Source of the DNA: Siniperca chuatsi
Taxonomy: Eukaryota; Chordata; Actinopteri; Centrarchiformes; Sinipercidae
Direction: 5' to 3'
NCBI RefSeq assembly: GCF_020085105.1
Contig: NC_058055.1
Location: 10,679,822-10,743,821, forward strand
Length of the DNA: 64,000 nt
Shown: piece after piece, positions 38,661 to 52,900 of the stretch
Layout: every line of letters begins with the position of its first letter
How positions within the stretch are numbered: the first letter of the stretch is position 1
Notes under the pieces: model-generated
The model's input: only the letters and a program-made list of their open reading frames with translations
Told to the model about the DNA's origin: nothing
The model's database searches: none
Made by a program: the position numbers and the translations under genes

Positions 38661-40972
38661 TTATCCTGTGCAACCTACGCTATGACTCGCTTATCAGGGG
38701 ATTTTGAGCACAAGGAGTAGGATGATTCAAATGTTGGAAGACCACTTGTGGCCTACCTGGCTTTGCTAATCACACCAACGCTGCCGTTGCTGCTGCGCCA
38801 TCTTTCAATCAGAAGAACGGCAGCTCAGCAAGTGCACCAGCAAGTTTATTATAATAATATCAACATGACTTATTGGAACAATTCTCATGTTTTGTTGTGT
38901 GTGGTAATGTTTTGATTAGATTTTTCTTTCCATAATTTGTGAATTGATTTTTAAAAAGAGGTTACTTGGGTCCCTATGTCCATTTTTCCTTCTTCAGCCT
39001 CTATCAGTATTGCACTGCAAACAAGGCTTTCTAAAGCAATTTAAAATGTACTAGCTTTGAGAAGATATGAGTCAAGTCTGCTACAAGCTGCTGTGAGGCA
39101 AATCATATGTCTAGTTTACAGTGATGTTCAGTTGATCCCTGTTTTGCTTTGGGCTAGTGGGCTTTGCTTAATGGTTGCTGAATAGTTTATGAGGTTTGTC
39201 ATGTTGAGGCAGGGATAGTCTACAGTGCTACAGGCTATGATGTTTTTTTTAGCTTTTTTTTTATAGGTGAATCAAATTAATTAAAACTGTGAAAACTGTG
39301 GAATTAGAATCAGTAGTCAGTAAGCACATGTAGTTAAGTCTGACTTATCTGGATCATGAATTAGGTTCTGCTTTGGTTCAAGTGGGTTTGACTTGGCTTA
39401 TCCATGCTGACACAGTCTGTGTAGAGCATAGTCAAAGCAGACAAAATATGACTATCATGCACTGTGGAAAGATTTAGTGTTGAACATGCACCCCTACTCA
39501 CTTATCTCTAACAGATAGTTTAGATTGTTTTTATGATCCGTTTAAAAAAAATATCTAAGAAAAAAAAAGACTTCAACATGAACAAATTAACAGGGAGGAA
39601 GGCAATATTGCTGGGTAATCCACATCTAAAATAAGTCAGATCCTTGTTAGAGAGGGATGCTGGCTCAGTGAAGCGTGTGCAGCTGCAGAGTAGAGCTCTT
39701 CCCCTCATGCACAAGCACAAGCATGGAGGGTTTTTTTTCAATTCTCGCACTTTTCCCTGCAGTGCTATACCTCACAGTCTGGGTTTCAGCAGCCAAATAC
39801 AAAGAGAAAACAAAAAAGAGACTTTCTCTCTGTATATAATGTGATCTCTCTTTTTTTGTAATGTGATGACAAGAGAGTTTTCTTATGTACAGTGCTGAAT
39901 AATGTTTCTGAAAGACAGACTTGAGGGAACCCTGCAGAAAAATTTGAAAACAGTGATTTTGCACTCTTTCATCATACCACGTCTAGTGACAGCGCTCATA
40001 TTACACACATTCTGAGCATCCAAACACATGGCTTTCTTCTGATGTCATTGTTTAATCTTCATTTCATCTCTTTGTCTCTCTCCACGTACTTCTTTTTTTC
40101 TGCGATACGATGTGGTATTTCAACAACATTTTGTGTGACAGAGAAAGTTAACAACATAGACTAAATTAAAATGTGTCCAGTGTTGTATAAGGGCTTGTGG
40201 ATCTGTACGCCTGCTAAGGGTTCATGTATGCTAAGTGCAGCGGGTCACCTTGGTTACTGCAAACTCCAGCAAAAGATGATGAAGGCAAGGGCAAGCTGAG
40301 GTGGGAAATGGGGATTTGGAGGTCATTCACTGGCCGTCTCTTTTTGACCACAAAGCTAATGATGTGAAGTGTTGCGTTATTTTATATATTTTTTATTTAC
40401 TTGGTAGCCGGTTACACTCTGTAACTACAGCTCTTCACATTTTGAACTGTTCATGATCCACACAGATGTGCAGATGTTTACTTATGCACACACACACACC
40501 CACAATAATAGATTAAGAAAAGGTGCATAGTTGAGACAAACATTGAGCATGTCTGCAAATGTGTTGTGGCTCAAGGATATGTCCTGGTAGCACAGGGCAA
40601 GGGGGAACAGAGAAAGCTTTTTGTAGGATATTTTTGGTTGCAGGCCATGAAAAATTTAGTGGTCCTTCAGTTTGTACAACCCTAAGGAGGAGAATCCAAA
40701 GTGTCTTGTGGATGTATATTTAAGTGAGTGTATTTGGGTTTTTGACCTCTGATTTTTGTAATTTTGTTAAAAAAATAAGAATGATACAGATGATACAACA
40801 TGCTGTTTAGGTTTTATTTATTCAGTGTGACCATACTTAAAATACAGAGGTTATTTCTTTTTATTTCATGTCCAAAACATTAGAAAGAAGTCAAGAGAAA
40901 AATTCAGCAAAATTCCTCTACGCCTCTCATGTGCCTTCCATCCCTGGCCTGGAGTGATACATCAGCCTCTAC

Positions 40973-41022
40973 ATCTTCCTCTTCCTCTTCCTCCTCCTCC
41001 TCCTCCTCCTCCTCCTCCTCCT
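40973..41022 (+). repeat. (TCC)n/(TTC)n microsatellite
   Basis: A pyrimidine-only run of CTTCCT units followed by about 11 TCC units. Its complement reads as an Arg/Lys-rich ORF by chance. Confidence 0.9.
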
Positions 41023-42409
41023 GTCCATTCTCATCAACCACAGGCATTTCACTGCACAATGCAATATTGTAGAGCATTCAGCACACAACAGCAGTACATG
41101 AAGAGAAGTTGAGGCATGCTCTAGCAGCAAAGAGCCCAATATAACCCAAAGGTGAAAATAGTGAGTTCTGGTTAAGTGATGCCTAATGAGGGAATTATTT
41201 GAATAATCTCCTTTTCCTATTACAGCAGACACACTTCAAAATACATATTAATTAGACTCAATGTGCAAAAAACTGCTTAAAATTCACACAATGCCTTTGA
41301 GCCTGGTGAATAGATCAGAATATCCAGCAACAATTTTTAGGAGATGGGAGGAGTGGCCTGGAGCAGGCGACAGAAGCAGTGACGAAAACAAGACACACGA
41401 GGGAAAGGAGGACTCCCATAGTAACAGTTACAAACAGAAGACAGGTCAAACTACCAGGAGCATCTGTTTGGTTGCTTGGATTGTCAAGCGCACTAGTGTG
41501 ATGGGCTCGAGCAGGGGCAGGTTTTACCTCAGGTTACTGCTTTGTTGTTAGGGAGGGTTAGATTGAGTTTGTTTTTGTCCTAACTAGTGTGTAAAAGCCC
41601 ACAAAGAAATAGCTGTTGCTTGAAAATGGTTTCTGGCCTGCAGGTCAGCCTGGCAGAATTCAAGCTTTTCAAGGATTTTGGTTTAAAGGCAGACATATCC
41701 CTGAGTCTGAGAGAGCAGAAGCCAGGTTCTACACAGGGCACGTGCAATACAGCTGTCAGAAGATGGCAACATCCTGTGTGCTTGACAGCACCAGAGACTT
41801 TTAAACAGTTTACCTTCTCTTTGGGAGGAAGAAAGATATGTTTTATTAGGACATAAACATAAACATCAAACAGTATTTGGAGAATGTAATGTATGGTAAG
41901 AAAAGTGGAGATTCAAACAATATCACTCCTAATTTATTTTCTATAATTTTGACATGAGCAGCTTATGTGTCCTTAAAGAGCTGTAGGTTGATACGTGGAT
42001 CATGACACCTTACCACCACTGACAACAGGTGAACTCTACACCAGATTGGTGATGATGATGAAGTAGATGTTATGAGAGAGGTTTGAGTTTGTTCCCTTGT
42101 TCTGATGTGTTATGGGATAGCCTGTCCACATCAGAACAGTAATGGTGTGATACAGCATAAATTATCTGACTGACCAAATCTTTAGGACAGTATCTCTCAT
42201 TGCAAGTTGAGCTTCTGTGAACAGAAAGTGTGTGACATCTGGCCATTAATATTGTGCAAGCATTATTGTACTTTGTCAGCACAATGTTAACTTTTAGAAT
42301 AAGAACTAGTCTTTGCCACTTTGTCAGAACTCATCATTCTCTCCATTATTTAATTTTGATTTTGATTGGTTGAAATATTTAAATTACAAAAGTAAAATGA
42401 AGTAAAATG

Positions 42410-42708
42410 TTTAAAGGAATAATTCATCGTTTTGGGAAATGTGCTTATTCTTTTCCTTGCCAAGATTAAGATGAGAAGATTTACACCACTCACATGTACG
42501 TTAAATATGAAGCTAGAGACAGCAGCCTGTTAGCTTAGCTTAGCACAAAGACTGGAAACGGGGAAACAGGCTTGCTCTGTCTAGAGGTAAGAAAATCCAC
42601 CTGCCAGCACCTCATATTCTCTGTGACTTTATGAGAGTGGTATCAATCTTCTCATCTTACTCTCAGCAAGAAAGTGTATTTCGCAAAATATCGAACTATT
42701 ACTTAAAG
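42410..42708. mobile_element. MITE with ~75-bp inverted ends
   Basis: The left end (TTTAAAGGAATAATTCATCG then TTTTGGGAAATG) matches the reverse complement of the right end (CTTTAAGTAATAGTTCGATA then TTTTGCGAAATA). The match continues through AAGATGAGAAGAT...ACCACTC for about 75 bases. The core contains the GTTAGCTTAGCTTAGCA motif typical of this abundant fish element. It is non-coding. Confidence 0.8.
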
Positions 42709-45700
42709 ATCGAATTCAGTCACATAAATTGTTTGTGAATCTTGACATTATTTTTCAATTTCCCTCTATTACTATACAGTGTATAAACTTAATTATTATG
42801 CCTTAGTTATTAATGATATCAATGGACAGATATCATTAGCACGACCATAATATCATGACCCATAATCAGTCACTACTGAAGTCGTGCCTGCGTTTGACAG
42901 CTGATTAGTTTTGCATTTTGATGTAAAAAAAAAAGTAGATTTCAACCAGATGTTCATAAGAAGGTTGTAAGAAGGAAGGGAATGAATCCTCTGCATTGGC
43001 CAACATTTATCTTCTGAAAGCTGGTTTTGCTTTGCCAACCATTTAATGGTGATGAAATGACGCATCTAGTCAAGTCACTGCTCTTGAGGTATGTAGTCGT
43101 CTCATACAGTACAGACAACTGACATGGATTTGCCCGAAAGAAGCAATGAGCCATTTTGTCAACTGAATCATTATCTGTCTGATGGTTTTGTTCAGACCAT
43201 CCAGCACATGTGGAAGTTGACAAATTGGCAACAAACACGTGAGCATTTGTGAGTAAATCAGTGATTAGTGATCAGTTTCGCGAGAGGAACCAGGTGGGAT
43301 TTCATGGGGATTCTGTTTTAGTATTCCAGTCTTCGTATCATCAGCTGGTGCAGATATTCTCCAAGCTAACAATAATATCTATGCCACTTCAATGCTCTCT
43401 TTCTCACTGTGACAGGTGATGACATGTTGCTATACTGCAAACATCTACACCTGATTTTCTTAATATTTGGCTTCTCATATCCTGACTTGCAGCTGTAGTG
43501 AGAGGAGGGATTCAGCTGACAAAGAAAATAATTCAACTCTGCCTTGAAAGCATTTAAAAGCATTCATCAAAACAATTTCATGTTATTCTTTTTGAGTGTA
43601 TTAGTCAGATTTCCTATTTGTTATAGACTACTTATATGGCTAAGTAGCAGCCTATGTAACATCTAGAGAATATGCAATGTGTAGCTCAGTACATCATGAA
43701 TGTTAGCAGCAAGGTTGCTATTGGAAACAAATGCTATCTCCGTTTAAGATACATGAGATATATTGTTACTGGAGGATCAGGTGAAGCGGCAGTGAGGTTT
43801 AACCCCGGGATCATCACGTATGACGTCCTGCTTTGTGTATATTCAGTGGCTAAGGAAGAGATGCATGGCTGACAGTGTTGCTAGGAGACCACACACAGCG
43901 ACTAGTGTGAGAGGCTTGATTTCACCTCCCTCCCCCATTCTTGTAGTCTGACTGCCTTTCACTGTTTTTCTATCCTCTCCTCCTCGCACTTGCCTCCATT
44001 TGCTTATTCCCTCCACTGTTATATTCCCTGCCTTGATATTCCCTTCCATCAGTCTGTCTCCAGTTTTATGTTTTCCTCCTAATCATATGTATCTTCAGCC
44101 CGGTTGATCCCTCTGTGACTCTCCATTTATTGGCTTCTCCCATTTTTCACCATGCCCCCTCCCATCTCTCTCCCGCTGCCTCAGTCTCTCCTCCTCTCTA
44201 GCTGTGTGCATCTCAGGCTGCTCATTCTTCTCCTGAACGTTTCGCTCCGTCCTCTTGCACTGCTTCCTCTCTGCCTCTCTCGTCCTCTCTCCCTGTTTGT
44301 TTTGCCGGGTGAACTGCATCACTGTGTCTGGCTCAAGTGCTGTGACTGTAGTGTGCCGTGCAGCTGTGGGGTCAAGCTATGATACCGTACAGTGGTGGAC
44401 AGAAATGGCTGTGGTATTACGGAGAAACTGAATAAACTCAAGCATATGTACAGTATCCTATGTTTTTAAAAATATAGAACCTACGTCAGTGATAAAATGA
44501 GACTTAAACATATGTGGACATACAAAATCCAACTGATTTCTTTCCTACATACCTTACTTACTGTCACATACTAAGTTACAAAGTTTAATAGTGCAAATTT
44601 GATTTTGCTCGAAGGGATGCAAACCCGAACATCCTAGGACTGGATATGCACAAGAAATATGATGTTTATATTGAACAAGATGTTCTGTACTATCTGCCCT
44701 TTCAATCTAATTGCTTCTATTCAGGCAGCTTTGCACAGGCAATCTTATGAATGCTTTTTCTGTAACCAAAAAAGGAGGCAGGTTGGTATTTGTGACAATA
44801 TTTTGTCTGCATCTTGATGTTTGCAAAACACAAAGGGATAATATACCACAAAGTAATTAAATGTGTGTTAAATATGTTTTGTAGAACTATTGCACCTAAC
44901 CCAATGCCAGACCAGTGCTGTGATGTGTCCCTCCACTCTGCAGCATTACTGCCTCAATCACAGTGAGGTGCAGCAACACTCCAGGACCACTTGCTGAGGT
45001 GGAAGCTGGAGGGCAAAGGGCTGCAGCACAAAGCGTTCCAGAAGTGTTAAATAAGTGGGCGTGAAAGACAGATTTTAGACATAGTGATACAGCAAATGTG
45101 CGGTCAAAGCTGATTATTCGACAGCATAATATTTCACTCATAACTTTGCTCTTTCTTACACCCAGAGATGATACTCCAAATGTTCTGCATTTCCAAATGT
45201 TCCTGTAGATAATGATCTGAATTCTGTGTCATCAGGAACCCACACTCAAATCAGCTGCCGAGCATTTGCAATTACCGCTTCACACCCTGCGTGCATGTGT
45301 GTGTTTAGCATGTATGGTGGATTTGAGTATGTGTTTGTGATCTGTTTGCTTATGTGCATGAGTGAGTAGTCTGCAGCATTGCATGCAGAATCATGGCTCC
45401 ATCTGCCCCCTGGTTCTAATGAGACGAATTCAAGCGACTCCTGACACTACAGATGCTCCTGAAACATTTTTCTAAATGCTCTGAATTTATTTGGGATTTA
45501 AAGTGACTCCAGGGGTTGATCCCAGTAAACCTATATGAGTGTACCACATGCTTTGTGTCGGTCTGTAAAAATTATGTTTGTAGCCCAGTTTGATTAGACA
45601 AACCTGCCTGTAGATGTAAGACGAAGGTCTCCTGGTTCTTTTAGCTCAGCTAATTGCACACCAACCCACAGCATGTAATGCGGCAATTGCAGGGCTGCCT

Positions 45701-46986
45701 GCTCAGCTGCCAGATCCTAGAAACCCAAATCAAAGCTCCAGTTAACAAAAGCCCAGCCTACAGTCGCATCTCCCTAACCTAATTAACATTGAGTCAGCAA
45801 GCATGGCAGCAACAGCGGTCGAGGTTGTGGTCAGGGCTGTGGGATACAAGAATAGCAGTAGCCACGCTGACACACTGGATGACACACTGGGCTGTGACAA
45901 AAGAATCACACACAGCTACACAGCTCAACATGCCGCCTGGGCCAGGTGACAGTGCCTGATGCTCTGTGGATTTTTTGTCTGTATAGTGAGATATGGTTGA
46001 GATATTGTTCTGTACAATAAGGATGCTGTGCAGTTGGTGGTAAATGAGGTTTAAGTGGTCCTGAATATGAACAGAATTAGAAGAGCTATTACACTGCTGG
46101 AAAGTCTAAATGTGTTTTTTTTGGTATGTATTTTTTATGCCCTTTTCATGCTGCATGCATCCTTAGTCAAGGAGTATAAAAGCAAAATTCAGAGCTCAAC
46201 TGTGATTTTAAAAAGTTTTGATATAAGTTAAGTTAAGATAAGTTTTATAATATTTCACCCCCACCGCCACCAATTAATCCAACAAACATCCAAACTCAGT
46301 TTCTATTTATGATGGAAAATCACTGGAAACATGCATCAGCTGACAGCTGCACTTTTCTTAGCCAATTGTGTTGCACACTCACATTCTCCAACGTGAAAAC
46401 ACTGTTGATATCTGCCCCACAACAAGCCTGACTTCTCATGGGGTGAGCGTGAGTAGGAAGCTGTGCATGCGCTACATATGACAAACCACATTACTGTCTG
46501 CCTAGCAGACCAGCTTAGTTAGGCCATCCCAGGGCCTGCAGCCAGAGACGCTCTGCAGCTGAGTTACCATGCTTACTCAAATATTCATAACTGGATAATG
46601 AAAATATAAATAGTTTCCATGTGATACAATAGAGGTTGGGGTAAACAAAACTGCAACCTCCATCATCATGCATCACTGTGTCTCTGCTTTGAAGGCTGCC
46701 AGTTGGAGTAATGGGCAGGGGTGTTCTTTATGACACAATGAGCATGATAAGCTATGACTCTCCTAAAGTTCTGCCAGCAATTTGGGTTTGATTATTTGGG
46801 TTTCATACTGCGCCACCACATCACAAAGTAATCACTGTCAATCTTGTCATCTGCAAGTAGGCTGGGAAGCTGTTAAACATGTTTTTTAATGATTAATGAG
46901 CTCAAACATTGCCCTTGTTTCTTCTTGTTTAGGTGAGTTGGAGGAGGCCGTCTGTGACATACGTCTCCCGAGTCTTCTTCTATACC

Positions 46987-49900
46987 ATGAGCTCTGGCTC
47001 TGCCCAGGATGTGGCAGTCGAGCATTTCCTGCGTGACATAGAGAGGCGTAGCAAGCGGCTACACTGTGCTGTGATAGGCTGCGAGGAGGAGCGACCCCGC
47101 AGCGACATGAACCTACTGTATCGTAAGAGCCGTTTGGACTGGAGGCAGAGGGACCAAGAGGGAAGTAAAAAGAGGTGAGAGGATCAACTCACAGGAGCTC
47201 TGCATATGTAGGATTACATTAGAGTTCAGTTCAGTGGGGATATAAACCTCTTAGCCGGCGTGAATGAGTTTAATTTCAAAATCTTAATTCCATGCACAGT
47301 TCATGAAGTCAGTTGGGTTCGCCTGAAAAGTCTTGGACAAATTTGCATAGTAGAGCTTCATAATGAAGTTAATATGTTCTGTAGATGAGATAAACTACTA
47401 TAAAGTCAGCCAAAATGGCAGAGGGCAAAAGAGGGCCAAAACCAATGACAAAGAAAATTAAATAGAGTATATATAAATAGAGAGCCTCATTTGTCTACAT
47501 ACATTTGTGATCATTTTGTGTTTAAATCAGAGGTTCTAACCTTTAAGCTTTAGTAAGGCCATTTGTCTTAATTCACAGCAATGTATCATATGAATGTGGG
47601 TTATTCACTCCTTTAACATTTTATTTTGAAAATCCAGTTTTCTTATGAAGCGAGAAGAATACAAAAATGAAAGTTTGGTTGTTGTATCAATGAAGACAAC
47701 AATGGTTTATAGGTTGCCAAAAATTATATTTCACGCACTCAAAATTCAGTTTACAGAGGAGTGGATTAGAAAAGTTTTTATGGATAAGTAGTAACAATAG
47801 GAAGTGCAGGCCTTGAAGCTCAGCCTGCTAGCAGTGGTGAAAAGTACATTTACTCAAGTATTGTACTTAAGCAAATTTTTGATTTACTTGTATTTTACTT
47901 ATTAAAAGTATTTAAGTATTTCCAATTCATGCCACTTACCATATACTTCTACTCCACTACAGTTCAGGGGGAAATATTGTAAATTTTGCTCCACTACATT
48001 TATCTGACAACTATAGTTACTAGTAACTTTTCAAATTAAGATTTTACATTTAAAAAATCTTATAAAATACAACACACTGTTGAGGGTTAAACCAGTGGTT
48101 CCCAACCTTTTACAATCCTTAGGAATAAAGTGTTTAGTTGGGGCCTCTTAACATGTTTCAGGTGCCTCTGAGTTGTTAGCAGCTCCACCAAATAAAGAAT
48201 TCCCCTCAGATGGTTTCATTTAAATAACTTTTTGAGGCCCAAAGAGGTCAAACTATCTCTTTTTTTAAAGCAAAGATTAGAGAAAAGTAAACAAAAATAA
48301 CATATATACTGTATATATGTAACTATATATAAATATATATGTACATATATGTACATGTATAAATATATGTAACAGAGCTTTGTTTTTTCCTCTGTCCTAC
48401 CCGATTAATAATCTCAAGACCACTCTTGATTTATCTTGTGACCCTTTGGAGGAGGCCCGGCCCACAGGTTGGGAACCACTGGACTAAACTACCCCACAAC
48501 AACTACCCACCCTTGATGCTGCAACAGTATTAACAATCTAATGTATATATAATGTCATATATAATAAAATAACACTCATGGGGAGCATTTTTCTACATGA
48601 CTGCTTTTACTTTTTGTACTTTAAGTACAATTTGCTGATAATATTTCTGTACTTATATTTAAATAGGTAACTTTTACCTAGGTAGGATTTTGAACATAGG
48701 ACTTTCGTTTGTAATGGAGATGTATTGGTACTTTTACTTAAGTAAATAATCTGAATACTTGGCCTGCCAGCACTGTTTCAGTAGGATTGAAGAGTTGTTG
48801 TTAAACGAGGTGCAGTGTGTGTTCAGGGCTCTAATTTCTCCACCATTACAGCACAGTTAGCTGCTGATGTAGCAGGTTCAGCCTCTCTCTTTGGACGTCT
48901 TCCAGCAGAAGTGAGAAATAATCATAATAAATCACATCAGGGACTAAGTGCTGGTCTTTTCAATAATATTAATAATGATAATAATAATAATTAAATCTTG
49001 GATAAACATGTTTATGTGATTTTAGGGTCAAATCAAATCAAATATATTTAAACTGCATTTTATACAGACATGCTGAAAGACACCCAAACATCAAAACAAA
49101 CCAATTAAATTATAATAGAACTAATTCAAGCACTCTACAAAAGTGGACAAAACAGGTATCAACAACAGAACATCATCACACTGAATCACAGTTTGGTCAT
49201 GACAGCATTGTCATGAAAAGTGTGAGCATCTGAGCGTGTGTTTCTCGGACAGGGGAGAGATACTGTTCAAATGTGAGTCACCTATAATTCACCAAATTCC
49301 ACGCTGTGTACGGGGGCTATTTGTGCCACAGAAGTGAGGGAGCACATCAAAGACAACAATTCAGTTTGTTTGGAAGCGCCGTCCAGTGCTTTCTGACTCA
49401 CAGCGGTAATTGGGGGCCCTTGTGTTGGCAGCAGGGATCAACGTCATGGCAGCATCAAGCCAGTGGAAGTGTAGGGCAGCAAGTGGGGCAGCGGGACATG
49501 ATGAGTGATGAAAGCACAGCTGAGTGGGGCCAGAGCAGCAGAGGTGAGAAGCAGGACATGACCAGTGATGATTAAGAACAGGGCAGGGTCAGGGATGAAA
49601 CCACACAGGGACAAAGGGATGGAAAGCAAATGGACTCCAGGCAGGACCGGCAACAACTGCAGAGCTGGTGGGAGTGAGGGAGGCAGAGGGGTGGAGGGAC
49701 AAAGGAAGTTGTATGAAGGGCACTGGTAGACAGTTTGAGATCTCGAGGCCCTCAGGAGATAAATTACATTTATAAAGCAGAGACGGCTGTGGAGATATAG
49801 AATGGTAAATAGGTGAGTTTAAATATGAGTTTTAAAAATAGAGACTGTTTCTTATGGCACTAATACAGGCAGACAGACTATTCCCAGTAGTGACGACTGG

Positions 49901-52900
49901 TGGAGGAAAACCTTGCTGCCAGATGAGGTTTTATTCATTCTTGCACAGAATTATGAGACCAGTGTGAATGGGCTGGCATGGGTGTAGCCTGGCACCTCCA
50001 GTGTGAATGCAGATATATGGAGGACTAAAAAAGCCTTGCAAATCCATTCAAAGCAATTCAGTAATTGATTTTCTTTTTTTGCCTTTATTTTGATAGTGAC
50101 AGATGAAGAGGTAGACAGGAAATGGGGAGAGAGAGGGGTATGACATGCAACAAAGGTTACTGGCTAGAAGCAAACCGGAGACTGTTGCAACCATGCGGCA
50201 TGAGCTGTAACCATTTGGCTACCAAGGCGCTCCCAGTAAAATCAAAATGTCCCTAAATATGTAAATTGTAATGTAAATTACAAAGACATTTATAATATAA
50301 ATAAAATTATGGATAAATGGATTAATGTTTAAATAAACAATGGAATTTGTGAAAATTAAGTGGACCGAACAGCTAATTCAAGGTAAATAAATGGTGACTT
50401 AAAAATGGAATTGTATAAGGTGCAGAAGATGCAGTAAAATGGGATTATTTTTGCAGTTTGCATTCACCAGTTTATTTATATTTCAGCTCTGGTATCACTT
50501 ACTTCAAGGTCTTGTTATGGCAAAATGTTTGTTATGAATGAATCTTTTTTTGTAATCTTTTTAAAGTTTCCACATTACAATTTATAAATGTTTATACATT
50601 TTTTTTAATGACCATTAGTTGGTCTCTCTTGGTTCTCCATACATAAGCAAGTCCAAGGCCAAGCAGGGAGGTTTGGTGAAATAACTTGCAGTCTGCTCAG
50701 TGTTTATAGGGTTGAAGTAAAGTGATAAAGTGTATATGTTGGGAAGGACAATGTCTTTGAGTTTTTTATTAATATTTGTAAGGGAAAAAACCGGATTTGT
50801 AAACATTTTTAAAGCAAGGAGACAATGCAGCTTCTTCCTGAGAGTTAGGGCAACACTCCAGTCATCTTCACAAAGTGTGTCTTGGGTGCCAAAGTCATGA
50901 CTTCAGTTTTCTATACCAGGAGAATAACATTTTTCCAGTATGGTTACATGAATTCATTGACTGCCTGAATGTGACTGTTATTCATTCTGAGCTCACCTGA
51001 TGTGGGTATGAATATGAGACAATGTTAAAAAAAAGAAAAGTTGATTTTTTGTTGTTGTTTCACAACAGAGTCAAAACAAAGGCATCTTTATATGCTTAAA
51101 TTCCACGTTTTCTTTAATGACGCTGAATTTAGTTCTATCATGCAATATACAAATTCAGATCAAAGCTCAAATGTATCCAATTGTATCAAACCATTGACCT
51201 GATACTCTGAATCCACTATTGAAATGCCAACTATATATTGAGATTCACATTCCTATTATGTCCCATACATCAAACCCACAGAAAAGAGGTATTTGTTATT
51301 TAATCCTTAATATCTTAATCACATGGTTCAAAGCACTTTCAGACCTTCAAAGCCTGTTCTGAATGATTTGAGTTCATTCAGTTTTGTTATGAATGTGATT
51401 TATTGCAGCTGTCATGGCAGCTGAATGTGAATGTATTCCTCATCACCATCAGCTCGGCCTCATAAACAGAGAAAAACAGACCTTGTCACATAAATAAAAA
51501 ACTTGAAAGGTAAGGTCAACATCTAAAATGACTTGAGTTTCAGGCAGACAAAGACAAGTATTGTCTATTGGAAGCTTCAAAAAGTTATTATCTGTGTGGT
51601 TATTCATTGTGGAGATGTAATCAAAAATGGAAAACTTATTTTGGTAGTTGGTTGCTTTAGGGGCACTTACAACTGTGTGTCACATGCTGACAAAGAATAC
51701 TACAATAATACTGCTAGAAGAATCAATAGGCAAAGCTTGTGCTTTATTGCTTTGAGTCAAACCATCAGGCAGTTTCACTTTTTATGTAATTTTCTTCCGG
51801 TGACAGAAGAAGAATCAGATCTGTTTAAAGCCATGCTAGAGACAACCCATAACTTAAGGCAATCAATTAAAGTGTGTATTGTGTCAAATATGTCAGTAAG
51901 GTCCAACAGAATGAGGACAGCTACACACTCAATGTCAGCTGCTCAACCTTAATCCATTTGAAACTTTAACAAGCAGTGACTTAACTGCTCTGATTTGCCC
52001 TCAAACCAGATTGGATGTTCTCAAAGATAATATTTTTTACAGATAGTCTCATTCAGCTGTTTAAACATAACCCACTCTTAAACTTTGCCCCAAAAAGGTA
52101 AATTAGAAATAGGACGCTTGCTGCTAGGGGCAGAATTATCTTAACTGGATTTCTTCAGCAGAAGCTTTATCACCACAGTCTTAAAAGCTTTTGGGAATAT
52201 CTCGCACTCTGAGGAGGAGGTGTTATTAAAGAGTCTGTCCAAAGATAAATCTACCAAAAGTGTTGATCAAAAGGCTACAGAGGAGCATCGGATGACCTCA
52301 CAGGGGTTGATTGGCAGGGACAATGATGTACGTTTCTCCCTGCTTCTTTCTAGTTCTGTTGGGATGAATATGTAACCTTCATCTGCTGGCAGTCATGTGA
52401 TTTTGAAGATACAAAAACAGAAAATTTTATTACAGCACAAAGATTGTATTTGTTCTTGAGTGTACTGTATGGAAGCAAATTAGGTTCATTAATATTTTGA
52501 GCTTGTGAAATTATGTTCACAAGTAATTTCACAGCCTGCAGTTGTATATCACCTTTTGTGTGCATGTGAAAAAATTTTGCATGCACGTATCTGAATGTGT
52601 GAAAACTGAAAAGTTTTGCAGCTGTAGAAATATTTTGTGCATATGTGAAAACATTTTGTGCACACAGATATAATTTGCACATGTGTAAAAAAGTTTTGCG
52701 GCTGTAGAAATATTTTGTGTATGTGTAATTAAAATATGTGCAGGAATATTTTCAACAGTGAGGTTTCACACAGTCTGAGAGACGGACCTTTGTATGTGAT
52801 ACTGACGTTACAAGCTACAAACTACGAGTTATGAGTTAAAAGCACGAATTTTAGCTTTGGCTTGTTTTAACGCCTGTGCTGACTAGCCAATCAGCACGTT

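Larger units (their letters stand above)
31906..46932. other. nyap1: nyap1 first intron (15 kb), mostly unrecognised
   Basis: No exon could be supported. It contains the repeats at 34600, 36100, 38635, 40973 and 42410 listed separately. ORFs such as 35377-35706 show no known domain. A consensus CRE-like TGACGTC occurs near 43821. Confidence 0.4.

Noticed and set aside
51533-51952. 139-aa plus-strand ORF inside nyap1 intron 2.
   Set aside because: No recognisable domain, no promoter, splice or polyadenylation context, and the composition resembles AT-rich intron.
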